Counted from the stretch's first letter, positions 1 through 10,790 are shown. The stretch: 64,000 bases of DNA from Apis mellifera (GCF_003254395.2 NC_037639.1:10955037-11019036), one strand, 5' to 3'. Numbers and translations are program-made. The notes: a model not told the origin generated them from the letters alone.

Positions 1-560
1 ACCATATATACCCGCCGGTCTAATAACACCCATAAAAGCGAACAATTTTCCACGTCAATTTATCGCGACATTTTCACTCCGTTCAAAGGAACGCACGCCG
101 AAGATAACGGGCGGCTGGTAAGCGAGAATAATAATCGTGCATCGCGGAGGAGGAGGGGTAGGTCGTCGTCGTCGTTGAGGGGTCGTGCCTATAATTAGTA
201 CAATTTTAATCAATCTTTAATGTCACGTCGTTGCCGACCGCGCGGTAATCTGTCATCGGAGGCGAATTACTTACAACGCTCGCCTCGGCGAGGCTTGATT
301 CAGCCGGGTTAATTGGCGGATCGATGCATTTTTGATTCGCGCGCCGGGTAAGACCGGAACGCGGCGATTCGAGATAAGGCGGGAGGGGAGGAGGGGGGAG
401 TCGTGAAAAAGGAGCGCCGCTTTCGTGGAAGCCGCGATGCCGATAACTTGAGCCACGATTATCGAATTACATGTATAATAAATGAATTGCCGCCGGATAC
501 GCGTTATATAATTACTGATTAAGCGGCCGGGCACGAGGATTTCGCGGGTGTAGAGAGTTG

Positions 561-589
561 TCACGTGTCGATCGCGCGATGGCACGTGA
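561..589. promoter_or_regulatory. Double CACGTG E-box flanking a 10-bp palindrome
   Basis: Two perfect CACGTG E-boxes at 562-567 and 583-588 are arranged symmetrically (TCACGTG and CACGTGA), with start positions 21 bp apart, about two helical turns. Between them lies the perfect palindrome ATCGCGCGAT at 571-580. CACGTG is bound by bHLH-PAS and bHLH-Zip dimers such as CLOCK/CYCLE, Myc/Max and USF. The symmetry would place two dimers on the same DNA face. It lies about 330 bp from the tRNA gene. That the site is functional is inference. Confidence 0.35.
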
Positions 590-836
590 AGACGCGAGGT
601 CGGTCGTTGTTTCGAGTTAAAAATGATCGAAACAACGAAAACGCATTACGATATTGCACGCGGATAGATCGTTATCCGACCCGTTATACCGTGCGGTTAT
701 AACGGGAGATAGGGTGATTCGAAAATGGGATTTCTTTTTTTTTTTTTTTAATGAGAATTTCGAGCAAAAAAATTGGGATGGGGTCGTGGAACGATGGAGG
801 GATGGATGCGGAGAAGGATTGATGAAAAGTTGGTGG

Positions 837-845
837 AAAAAAAAA
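837..845 (-). terminator. Pol III terminator of the tRNA-Gln gene
   Basis: Nine consecutive A residues on the plus strand read as T9 on the minus strand, starting 6 nt beyond the tRNA 3' end. RNA polymerase III ends at runs of four or more T, so this is a strong terminator and supports the tRNA being functional. Confidence 0.85.
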
Positions 846-851
846 GTGGTC

Positions 852-923
852 AGGTCCCACCGAGATTTGAACTCGGATCGCTGGATTCAAAGTCCAGAGT
901 GCTAACCATTACACCATGGGACC
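852..923 (-). tRNA. tRNA-Gln, anticodon TTG
   Basis: The reverse complement folds into a complete 72-nt cloverleaf and decodes CAA glutamine codons in cytoplasmic translation. The acceptor stem GGTCCCA pairs perfectly with TGGGACC, with T as discriminator base at 852. The anticodon arm is CTGGA-CTTTGAA-TCCAG, placing TTG at 888-890. The T arm CCGAG-TTCAAAT-CTCGG is perfect. The internal pol III promoter is visible: A box TGGTGTAATGG at 906-916 matches TRGYNNARNNG, and B box GAGTTCAAATC at 864-874 is close to consensus. No intron is present and CCA is not encoded, as expected for a eukaryotic nuclear gene. A T9 run follows on the minus strand at 837-845. No second tRNA was seen in the window, so this is a solitary gene. 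An intact fold and terminator argue against a pseudogene. Confidence 0.96.
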
Positions 924-1758
924 TTCTTGCTACGTTTTGCTTCATTGACAAACATTTGCGGCCGATCGATAAAAATAAATCGATAATAACGTTGTTTATT
1001 GTTCATTGATACATTGTTATAGTTTTTCGTTAAACATCGGATTAGAAAATCAGGTTCGTTCAATCCCGAATAGTTTATGTAAACGGAATTACGTATTAAG
1101 ACAAGTATACGAAATACACGCGTAAATATATATATATCTTATGTTAATTCTTTTTTTATTTAGATTTTTGATTAATTCAATTATCATATCCAATTATGTA
1201 TAAATTAAATACACCGCGTTATTCATAGTACTCAACCACCACTGTATCTATTCTAATTTTGTTTCTTCTTCGCGTATCTAATTCTATTTACAATCTCGTT
1301 CACGCAACACATTCGAGAGCACATCAGAGACGCACAATCCACCGCAACCATTTATCCAATCGATACGGAGACGCGCACGATCTCCTCCACCATTTTCGAA
1401 CGAATTACGCTTACGATGGTATCAACAAATTTCCGATCATCGGAAAATTCGTTCCGAAAAGAAAAAAAAAAGAAAGGAGAAGAAGACAGGATGGGAAAAA
1501 AAAAGAAGGAGAAGAGAATATATCGGTAATTTAAAAACCCCATCCCCCCATTGTCGACGACACTCGAGGTCCCACCCCGTTCGAGGGGTGAAAGAGGGGG
1601 AGAAAAGAAAGCCTCTTGAGCCATTTCGCGAGTGTCGTCCCGAATCGGAAGAGGGTGAACAATATATAAATTCAGAACACCCGGCCACGTGGGAAGGGGT
1701 GGGAGCGAACATAGATTTCGAAAGCATCGACAAGCGGCGGAGAAAGGCGGGTCATAGA

Positions 1759-1789
1759 GGGGTTAGGAGGGGTTAGGAGGGGTTGGGGG
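1759..1789 (+). other. G-quadruplex motif with 10-bp GGTTAGGAGG repeat
   Basis: Four G runs are spaced G4-N6-G4-N6-G4-N2-G5, with TTAGGA as the first two loops, so four stacked tetrads are possible on the plus strand. The 10-bp period contains TTAGG, the unit of many insect telomeres, but the spacing is not telomeric and only two and a half units are present. Another G run follows at about 1796. Confidence 0.7.
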
Positions 1790-1930
1790 ATGAAAGGGGG
1801 GTTCGGTGTCGCGAACCCTCTCGCCGTAGTCGCGACGGCGTGTCAACCCCTAATTGAACGGAAGCCGGCAATAAATATTATGTTTCTTTCGTGGGGCCGG
1901 TTTTATAATGGCGAGGCACAAGTTTCGGTA

Positions 1931-1946
1931 GTTGCCTAGCGGCAAC
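1931..1946. other. Inverted repeat GTTGCC-TAGC-GGCAAC
   Basis: A perfect 6-bp inverted repeat with a 4-nt centre directly abuts the CGG repeat. Both halves match RFX half-sites (GTTGCC and GGCAAC), but the spacer is 4 nt where known X-boxes have 0-3. It could equally be a small hairpin. Confidence 0.4.
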
Positions 1947-1969
1947 GGCGGCGGCGGCGGCGGCGGCGG
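1946..1969 (+). repeat. (CGG)8 microsatellite
   Basis: Eight uninterrupted CGG units. The polyglycine run in the overlapping plus-strand frame at 1932-2150 is a by-product of the repeat, not evidence of a protein. Confidence 0.9.
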
Positions 1970-2191
1970 AAGCGGATGTGCAATCAGTGTGACATGTGCT
2001 CGTGGCGGGCCTTCACGAATTTATTTTCCTCGCGTCGCTTCGTTCGAACGAAGGGGAGGAGGGAGTGATCCCCCGGAACGAGCGATTAAACAGAGATCGG
2101 CCGGCCATGTTCTCGTGTCATTATTACCTTTCGACGAGAAAATTCGGTGACGTCATTTCGGGCGCGCGAAAGAATCTGGAAGAGAGATTGC

Positions 2192-2214
2192 AAAATAAAT
2201 AAATAAATAAATAA
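2192..2214 (+). repeat. (AAAT)n microsatellite
   Basis: About five and a half AAAT units in a row at a junction from CpG-rich to AT-rich DNA. Confidence 0.85.
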
Positions 2215-5200
2215 CCTATTAAAGTAAAAACCATCTTATCCATCGAACTCCAATTTCCAAGTTAAAACTCGTTAAATCATAAAACTCCATTCTCTGAAAT
2301 TGATGGAATCACAATGAATCAACGAATTCGTCGTCGTTCATCGCGATCGAATATCAATGAAAGCCAAACGAAGAGCTTCGATCGAGGGATGTTTCGAGTA
2401 ACACGCGCTTAACACCGATCATCCGAGCCACCACGTAGATACGATTAATGAAAAGGAAAGTGGGGAGGGAATGCGTGTACCGCGATTCATCAAAGGGAGC
2501 CGAAAGAAGGAACAGGTGGGCCATCGACCCCTCCTCCCCCGCTGCTTTGTCTTTCCTCGGTCAAAAGGGGGACCTCGTCGCGTCACCTCGTCGACGCCCT
2601 CGTCCTCTCCCTTTGTTTCCATGGACGCGAGAGGGACGTTGAGCGCGTGTCGAGGAGGAGAAGGAGGAGGAGAAAGAGGACGACGTCGCAGGCTGCGACT
2701 TCCGGTTCCTTCTCGATAATTAGAAACAGCCTCGTCTCGCGATAACAATAACGCCGCGTGCTACGTCCCTCGGGGGAGACGGCTCGTTCGTTCGACATCA
2801 AAGCGATGCCTCTCTCCTTCTCCCTCCCTCCCCTCCCGCATAGGCGTGCTATGCATCAAGGCATCGTTAATGAGATTCACTTTACGGTATGTCCTCCATG
2901 CTTCCTTCGGCTCTACGTTCGATTATTTTGATCATTTCATGCCGATAGCTTTGCTTTCACGCCTTTGAACTAACGATACCCGCGCGTTCGCCTCTTTTCA
3001 GGAGCGAACGATCGCAATTAAAATTTTTTTTTTTCAAAGGATACGACGATTTGGGTTTTAGAATGGTTTATCGTTGTGGAATGGAGAGGAAGGTTGTTCG
3101 AAACAACCTTGATCAAAGATGAGTGAAGTAATGACGAGGAGGAAAGGAGGAAGTGGAAGAAGATAATTGAACTTTTGGAAGAATTTTGAAAACACTGAAG
3201 AATCTAAAGAATATTTTTAATCATTAAATTAATAGTTTCTAAATTATCTTTTTTAAAAAAGGGAAATGTAATTGATACTTTCGTCGTATAACTGTTTCTA
3301 TTTAATTGAGATCTTTAGATAATCTTAGGACCTTCATTTGCCTTGTAATTTCTTATCTTCTAAATCTCTATCGTATTAATATAATCCAGTTTTTTCTATT
3401 TCTCTCTTTCTCTCTCTTTCTCTCGGGAACAAATTCATCCAGAGAAGAGGCAAACAAATTTATCATCGATATTTCACTAGATGTATATTACTAACTTAAA
3501 TTGATTGCTACTTATATGAAGGATTCATTGCCGTGTAACGGGCAGTTTATTAAAGATTTTATCATTGCACGGTATTAACCGTGCCAGGGAACCAGCCTAT
3601 ATGTTACCAATTATACGCACGATCGTCTTTAACCGTCTCTAGATACGATTATACGTTTCCGTTACATCGTGTGCTTAATTGGATCGATCATTTCTACCTG
3701 GGTAATTTCAGCCTGACGGCAGTTTGCATTAGCGATTTGTGCGTGAGTATGCGTGCACCGCCTATTCCGTGACCGATACCCGTGTAACCCGTGTAAATTT
3801 TTATTAAACGTTTAGGAAATTGCATCGAAACGATCTTTCCTACAAAGAGTTATTTTCAATAAATTGCGATCGATAGAAAAACGACTCGACTTAATAATCA
3901 ATAACTATAACAAACTTCACAAAATAAGAAAAAAGACATAAAATTATTATTGGTTAATTATTTTATACTTTGCTTCTATTTCCAAAGATTAAATCAACCT
4001 CTTATGAAATACAGAAATTCGTCGTCCTCGATGTAACATTATCAATAGAGTATTTTAAAAATAGAATACTTGGATACTCGATGGTGGTTATCGATTTTCG
4101 ATAAACGCGAAAAAATCGCGAAATAACGCAACGAAATGAAAAAAAAAAGAACTGATTTTTCGATTAAAGTTTCGATTAAAGTTCGTGACACTATCGCGTG
4201 CGTCGTGTGAATCATCGCAAAGTAAAAGATAAAATAGGCTCTCTATATATATATTTTCGAATCACATTCTGAAACTCATCGTATCCCGATTAATAATATC
4301 TCTTCTATTGCAACGAAATAGCGTCGAATAGGAAAAAATGAATCCCGAATGGTGGCAATCGAGGCGAGCGAAGAAGGAAAACAAGGAACAAAAGCCTGCG
4401 ACAACAACATACCGTCCCAGCTCCCACGTTACTTTTCCGCGCCGTTAACCCGCCTGTTAATTCCCGTTAATGCTTCCCGTTAATTACGTATGCATCTCGA
4501 TGCACGGAACCACCGAGCAAGCGGAGAAACGAGGCACGGTGCACGAGCTCGCATTATGATGCACCCCCTGTGACGGCACGTGACCGAGCCGCCGCGAACC
4601 GGGCCGGATTTTAAAACGCTGGAGAGCGACGGAGAGTGGAAAAGAAAGAAAAAGAAGGAGGAAAAAGGAGAAAAAAAAAGACACGTGGAGGGATTCGACT
4701 TCCGCTCTCTCCCTCTCTCTCTTTCTACCTTTCTTCTCTCTGTTTCGAGAGAGGAGCACGATTGAATTAACGGTGGAAAATAAAAGGCGGACACGGTTGT
4801 AGAGGTCACGGCTGGTGGCAAAATGGCCCGTGACTAAAGCGCCCCCTATTCTCTCGAGCCAGCCGCCGCTCGTCCACTTCGTTTCAACCAACGCCGTGGA
4901 AAATCGTCCGCCATATTGAGGCCTATCGAGGTTTGTTAACTGCGGGATCATTAAGTAAGATCAATTTGGTAAAAATTGAAAACTCGATTCGAGAAGAGAA
5001 GAGGAGGAGGAGGAGGAGGATGGAAAGCGCGTGGAAAATAAATTGATAAGCGAGGAGGATTTTAACGGCGCGGTGACCGGGAGCGGAGCGGAATATTTTC
5101 TGCGATGGTTTGTGGTGGTTAATCGTGCGGATCCTGTTCCATCTCGCGATCGAGATTCCACATCGATTTGTCCCGTACCGTTTCGTATTTCGATTACGTA

Positions 5201-5481
5201 TTCATGGATATTTTAATGAACTATCCGCGATGCCCTCGATGGATGGATTCGTTGCCGGCCCGTTATCGCCCCGAGCCCGAGCATCGCTTCGATTTCGACC
5301 GATGATGGATTAAAGCGAGAATAAGGGGCGTCGTGGATTCGTTGCGAGCGAGGATCCACGTTGAGAGATTTATCTACGTGAATCGATGAATTTTAAATAA
5401 AATAAATCGAGAAAATATATCGTTTAAAAATATAATTCGATTGCCATTGATCTATCGGGTTTAAGTTAAGTTTCTAGTAAT

Positions 5482-5751
5482 TAATAACCGAGTAAAATGT
5501 ATTCATAACGTTCACAATTCAGAGCAATCATTTAACGTATTTAAATAAAATCATCAAAATCACAAAATGGTTACATTTTTTGAACGATCAATCTTTCGTC
5601 GATTGAGTTATCATTTACACAAGCTCTAGTAATTTCGAATTTCAGGTAATTACAAAAAATGTAATCATTTTGTGATTTTGATGATTTTATTTAAATACGT
5701 CGTTAAATGATCGCTCTGAATTGTGCTCTGAGTTATTTTACTTGGTTATTA
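5482..5751. mobile_element. Foldback/MITE-like long inverted repeat
   Basis: Two arms face each other across a loop of about 70 nt. The core arms are 5513-5582 and 5653-5725. They differ by only two substitutions and one 3-nt indel over about 70 bp. Weaker pairing resumes at the outer ends, 5482-5497 against 5736-5751 (TAATAACC against GGTTATTA). No coding capacity is present. The outer ends include TA on both sides, which would fit the TA target duplication of Tc1/mariner-derived MITEs, but the exact ends are not certain. Transcribed, it would form a near-perfect hairpin RNA long enough for Dicer. A MITE is the favoured reading; an endo-siRNA hairpin locus is the alternative. Confidence 0.6.
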
Positions 5752-6660
5752 CGATAGGATCGAGTGGAAATTGCAAACACTCCTATTTACACGAATCTAC
5801 GCTAAAATCGATCTACAAAAATAGATCAAAACAGCAGGGGATCCCCCGTCTTACCTTCCACTCGCTGTGAGAGAACGAAGCACTCTCCGTTTTCACGCGT
5901 TTCGCCACCGGTGGTATAGCGTGTTCCCCTTCCTTGCGATAATTTTATCGATCATTAGAAATCAGCAACGCGTCGACGAAAAGAAGCACGGCCAGAAGCA
6001 GATGCCGCGATGCGGGCTCTATCACTCGATGCCATCTCGATCGTCACGCCCGTGCACGGATCGTTATTACACCAGTGATCCTTCTTCCGTCTTGCACGAG
6101 TTGTAAACGGAGGCCGAACAGGGCCTAATTTCGCGACGACGAGCGCGCGGCCCTTCTTCGCGGGTGGCCACCTCGAAACGTGGTGGCCACCCGTGGTGCG
6201 ATTGCGTCGGCCTTAATGGTGCTGGATGGAGGGCTACGCATGGCGTTGCGAAAAGAAGGAGAGGGGGGCAAGGGGATGGAGAAAGGAGGTTCAAAGGGCG
6301 GAGAAGGAAAGTCGGCCTCTCTTCCGCTCGATCGACTTAATTCGTCCAAGTTTATCGAGCCTCCATCCGATGGAGATGATATCTCGGATTACGTACAACT
6401 TTTCAGAAGTGTAACGTTCGGCCAAAGGGAGGGCGACAATCAAAGGGCTTGCTTTGAGCTTTCGCGGGCGAGGCGACGCTTTTTGCACCCCGATCGAAGT
6501 TTACGCCGGTTGATGAATGGAGCGGCGGTGTGGCTCGTGACGTTTCGGCGGGATACGTGGTTTTGTCGCGGATCAAGTTCAAGTTTGAAAGTTATGGAGT
6601 AATGTGGGGGTAATGGAATTAGAGAAGGAGTGATAGAAAAATAATAGTAAGTTGTGATAG

Positions 6661-6690
6661 ATATATATGTATATATATATATATATATAT
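6661..6690 (+). repeat. (AT)n microsatellite
   Basis: About 30 bp of alternating AT with one interruption (TGT near 6668-6671). Confidence 0.85.
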
Positions 6691-7586
6691 CGATTCGTCT
6701 ATATACGAGGCTCGTAATAGACCGGATGGATGGGATTAAATGGGAATTCTGATTGACAATTGGATTTTCGGATGAGTTATTTCGTATGGGATTATCAAGG
6801 ATCGATACGAAATGACATGTGTAACGATAATCGATATAAATTACACGGGCGTAATACTTGTATGCCAGTATCGATTGTATCTATAATTTAGGAGGAAGGT
6901 ATTAATCCGCCATCCAAATTAACATTTCAATTATCCCTGTATACGAGTTTCGCTAAATAAATCTTCCACTATTTTCTCTTTCTAACTATCCTTCGTACGA
7001 TAAGAAGAAGAAGAAAAGAAAAAACTAAATCATCACAAATATTTGGAATCAAAAATAATCATGTTTCATTACCTCGTTTCTTTTATTCCATCTTCAGCTA
7101 TATCTTCAACTTCCATCTTCCATCTTCACCCATAGAAAAGCTTTCAAAAAGAAAATGCAAAAAATTAATATCAACCGTACTCAAACATACGACAAGGAGG
7201 AGATTACCTCACCCAGCCTATCTATACCTATACTTAAATCTTCCTGACCGTCGCCCAAAAACAGATCCCACAGGTTCCAACTTCACCAAAGTCCGTACAC
7301 GCGTCCGTATTTCGAAAAGTGTCGATAGCAATTGTCGGCCAGGTTGACAAATGGCCCCTGTGACCAGTCCCGTCCGGTTGGATTCTTGTAATTTTAGATT
7401 ACGCTTGGCCCAGGAAGAGGGTAGGGGTAGGAGGAGGAGGGGGAAGGGGTCACGGTTAACGCATGGCCGGGCAACCCCCGTCGAGCATCACGGAGTATCT
7501 TGTCCAGAAGGGTTAGATTAGATACGTCGTTCAGTTCGGGCCATATATCTGTTCGACCCCGTCTTTCCATCGCTATGCCGCCATCC

Positions 7587-7609
7587 CGTGTGTGCGCGCA
7601 CGCACACGC
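7587..7609. other. Alternating purine-pyrimidine, Z-DNA-prone tract
   Basis: Twenty-three consecutive bases strictly alternate pyrimidine and purine, mixing GT/AC and GC steps with a GCGCGC centre. Such tracts adopt Z-DNA under negative supercoiling. It lies inside the CpG-rich island. Confidence 0.7.
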
Positions 7610-7648
7610 CCTCCCCTCTGTCCGAGTGCGCGTTTATTGACCACCACG

Positions 7649-7682
7649 CGTGTCCAACGCGCGGACACGTTTACACGTGTCC
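7649..7682. other. Two mutually exclusive hairpins sharing one arm
   Basis: CGTGTCC (7649-7655), GGACACGT (7663-7670) and ACGTGTCC (7675-7682) lie in series. The central arm can pair with the upstream arm (7-bp stem, 7-nt loop) or with the downstream arm (perfect 8-bp stem, TTAC loop), but not with both at once. Confidence 0.6.
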
Positions 7683-7900
7683 GAGTGTGGGCGAGCTGTG
7701 CACGCGTGTGCGAGCGGAGCGGTGAGTTACGGGGCTGCGGACAGAGTGATGCATTGCCGTGGACCCGAGAAGGACCGGATCCCACGGGAATCGTGCCGGG
7801 GGAGGGGATCCTTACACCTCACCCCGTTGGGCGCCGTGACAGGGAGCCGGTGAATTATTGGAATATCGACGCCACCGGGCATTAAATGCTTCAATTACGA

Positions 7901-10730
7901 TTATTATCGAAATGCCGCGGAATTACGAATTACGAATTGATGCTGCGTATCGGGTTACTCGGGATGCAACGCGATTCGTATCGATCATGTTGAGCGGGGG
8001 GTTGTTTTCTTTTTTTCTTTTCGAGATAATCGGGAGGGTTGTGGGTGATCGCTTGGATCGATCGAGGAATATTTTTGAGTAGCAATCGCTTAGTAGTATC
8101 GGTAGTTTTAAGGAATTTTGATGTACCAGAGTTAAGTGGAGGATTGTTTCTTTTCTTTTCTTTTTCTTTCGTTCGTAGGAAACTTTGTGCAAATTCTTTT
8201 GCAAGCTTTACGGTTCAAGAGATATATGGAATTTTTTTTTTTTGAAAAAAAGATACACGAAAATATATTTAGAAAGTTCGATAATAAATGTAATATGAGC
8301 AAGAAATACGGAAAATCCTAATCCAACTAAATAATGAAAAAAAGGAAAGAAAAATGGGATCCCTTTTAAATATTTCTTAAAACAAAATAATACAAAATTA
8401 CATTTGTAACTGCTTTACGATTCATTCCCACGAAATTACAAGCGAAAGTAACAATAATCTCCGACTCTGGTCGCGAACGATAACGCTCGTATCCCTTTCT
8501 TACCTTCCATTACCTTTTTATAGAAGCATAAACATCGTCCACGAGATTGTAAATTATTCGAGAGAGAGAAAAAGAAAAAAAAGAAAACCTTCCTACATTC
8601 GATTCACGCTCGTTTCTCATAATCTCATAAACGAGCCCTCGAATGAGCCCTTACCGTGAGCAAATCTGAATCTAAACCCTCGTAAACAGTGTCCACGGAA
8701 CGAAATAAGAGTTGAATCGCGTATTACAACAAATACATATATATAAATATATACATATATCTGGGAACGGTGGCACGACTGCTAATGCAGATAAAGTGTA
8801 TAAAACGCGATTGTGGATACGCACACTGGTTGCGCCTCTGCGATGGTAAAACTGTCGTCCGGTTGAAATACACGGGGGACCGAGTATCGAGGGTAAACGT
8901 TATTGTTGCACCGTATAAATCGCGGTTGATCGCGGAGGAGTACGGGCCGTATATCAAAACTACCGTGGCCGCGGTAATTTGTGGTCGGTAATAGAAGAAG
9001 GGAGAAACTGGACGGACGAAATTATTATCCGGAAAATGCACGGTGCCCAACTCGAAACACCGTTTTCAAAATTGTCGATGGCTGGCACGATTCTTTCTTT
9101 TTTTTTTTTCTTAGTGTGCTTTATGCAAAATGGGAAAGTTTGAGTAATTGGAGATGTGGAAAGATTGAGCTTGAAATCAATTATGTCGTTGGTTTCTCTT
9201 TCTCTTATATGGATTTGTTATTTTATTTTTTAGATATAAAAATATGTAAGAAAATTTCCTCTTATCTTTCAGATAATGAAAACTTTATTGTCGCGTATCG
9301 GCTTTGAGGGATTTTTCTCACTGATAAGAATTATCACTATTATTAATTCTATCATCATTGTAGTAATTAAAAATCTCGTTAAAAGATCACAAAAAAAAAA
9401 TCTAAAAATAAAATTGAACGAGTGAAAAATAGATAAAAATAGAAAAAAAGTTGTAATCTAATCGTCTAATTAATTTCTTCGATAAATATTCTAACGATAA
9501 ATATAATTTTCCTAAGCTGGGGAGAAGGAGCGCTTCTTTCTCCTTCCTCTTTTAAAATTTATCGCGAAAACTTTTCTAAAATCACGTTAATCCAACAAAG
9601 TGCTCGAAAGGTGTCGAATCCCAAACATTTCTCGATTCCTAATTAATCCTCCTCTCCCTTCTCAAAAGGCAGCCGAGAAGGGAAGAAAAAAAGGGACAGT
9701 CACGAGCAGGTAGAAAAACAGGGCCGACTCGGGGATGGAAACGGCGAAGAAGGAGGGGGAGGAGGAGGAGGAGAGAAGTTTTGGATAATAGAGAAGTTTC
9801 GAAAGCGAGCTCGTTAAAACTAACTCGTAGCCTTTCCCCAATCGGTAATGCGTCGATCCGGGCCGCATCCACGGCCACTTTATTTTTATTTAAACCAGCC
9901 AAACCCGACGGGGCGATGCTCACCCCGATGGATCACCCTCCGGCCGCGTTCATTTCATTCCCGAACCTCGAACCGATCGATTACCGCGATTCGAATAAAA
10001 TGTAAATGCCTTCGTACGAGCGCGACTCGTGTGTTATGCAAATCTATCGCCCCACTGGTAATCACTGAGTGGAAGCTGATGTCTTCCTTCGTCACTAATG
10101 GCCCGAGAAAATGAACGAGAACGACGATACAAGAGAGAAAGGAAAAAGAAACGAGTAAACGAGATTATCTGATCAAGGAAGAGGAAGAGTATAATAACGC
10201 GAGTACGAGTAAATTGTCGAAGACTGACTGACTGATCGACTGACTGTTATATCCTACATGTTCATTCGAAAACCTTATCGTCTCGTTGAAACATCTCGTG
10301 AAAGAGGGAGTAAAACGAGGCGAGGAGGAACACCGTATCAGAGGGGTTGCACTCGAGGGGGTGCTTGGCTTCAATAGTTTAACGAAATTGCAGAAGACAC
10401 ATGGTTGCTTCTATTTCTCTCGAGTCGACCTCTGATTCGTAGGGGCTGCTGCTACGATATTTATTCGGCTCGAGCGATCGAAGAACACCGGGGCTCTTCT
10501 CCTACTCGAAATTGGATTCCTTGATTTCGAGCTTCTCACGAGTATTTTCTATTTCATCCCGATTCGAAGAAAATCCAGTTATGGATAAACCGATATCTTT
10601 CGGTAATCGAGAGTGACGAAATGATGGGAAGAAAAAGGAACTGGATGAAAATTTATTCGAAATTTTAGATTAACAAAGAAACGATTACCTCGTTTCTTAA
10701 TTTTTGAGGAAGTGACATAGTGTTTTTCCT
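7901..10730. other. Mostly AT-rich non-coding DNA
   Basis: T-rich tracts lie at about 8005-8022, 8150-8170 and 9095-9111, and a TA-rich run at 8738-8761. 9140-9500 is AT-rich. 9640-9780 is purine-rich on the plus strand. A tetranucleotide GACT repeat occurs at 10222-10246. Open frames are short (up to 108 residues) and unrecognised. Confidence 0.6.
10222..10246 (+). repeat. GACT tetranucleotide repeat, interrupted
   Basis: GACTGACTGACTG, then ATC, then GACTGACTG: about five GACT units broken once by ATC. Confidence 0.8.
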
Positions 10731-10764
10731 TTCAAATCTCATAAACCACAAAAATCTCCCCCGA

Positions 10765-10790
10765 ATTCTGTTCTGTTGCCAGAACAGAAT
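10765..10790. other. Perfect 11-bp hairpin with TTGC loop
   Basis: ATTCTGTTCTG at 10765-10775 pairs perfectly with CAGAACAGAAT at 10780-10790 across the loop TTGC. The arms contain TGTTCT and AGAACA, steroid-receptor-like half-sites in everted order. Confidence 0.75.

Larger units (their letters stand above)
1..851. other. CpG-rich non-coding DNA beyond the tRNA 3' end
   Basis: CpG-rich DNA around 230-600 gives way to a T-rich stretch near 730-750. The 104-residue minus-strand frame at 271-585 has no recognisable domain and lies in stop-poor CpG-rich sequence, so it is not called. The notable structure is the paired CACGTG element at 561-589, listed separately. Confidence 0.6.
924..4470. other. 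Non-coding DNA, mixed composition
   Basis: AT-rich sequence at 950-1260 and 3020-4330 alternates with CpG-rich sequence at 1560-2170 and 2410-2900. It holds a purine-rich tract at about 1455-1520, a G-quadruplex motif at 1759, a CGG repeat at 1946, an AAAT repeat at 2192 and a CT-rich stretch at about 3390-3425. Open frames here are 60-109 residues, overlap on both strands and are rich in R, S and P from low-complexity DNA. None is recognisable. No convincing exon was found. Confidence 0.6.
4471..7300. other. Non-coding DNA around the foldback element
   Basis: A purine tract at about 4621-4679 is followed by a pyrimidine tract at 4700-4742, then a GGA-rich run at about 5000-5021. 5390-5770 is AT-rich and contains the long inverted repeat. 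5860-6600 is CpG-rich; its longest frame (plus, 6180-6602, 140 residues) overlaps frames on the other strand and has no recognisable domain. An (AT)n run lies at 6661-6690, and 6690-7180 is AT-rich with nothing distinctive. Confidence 0.55.
7531..7721 (+). promoter_or_regulatory. Candidate initiator and untranslated first exon
   Basis: TCAGTT at 7531-7536 matches the insect initiator consensus TCAKTY, which would place transcription start near 7533. There is no TATA box at -30, and the bases at +28 to +33 do not match the downstream promoter element well. A splice donor context G|GTGAGT occurs at 7722. The enclosed stretch of about 190 nt would be a GC-rich untranslated exon on the plus strand. 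The acceptor and any coding exon are not identified, so this remains speculative. Confidence 0.2.
7301..7900. other. CpG-rich island, candidate promoter/first exon
   Basis: G-rich DNA at 7419-7449 is followed by an insect-type initiator TCAGTT at 7531, a Z-DNA-prone tract at 7587 and a set of competing hairpins at 7649-7682. A good splice donor, GTGAGT at 7722-7727, follows. Frames on both strands (for example 7573-7785 minus and 7592-7885 plus) are composition-driven and not recognisable. Confidence 0.45.

Noticed and set aside
1932..2150. Glycine-rich protein
   Set aside because: The glycine run is the (CGG)8 repeat; the rest has no recognisable structure.
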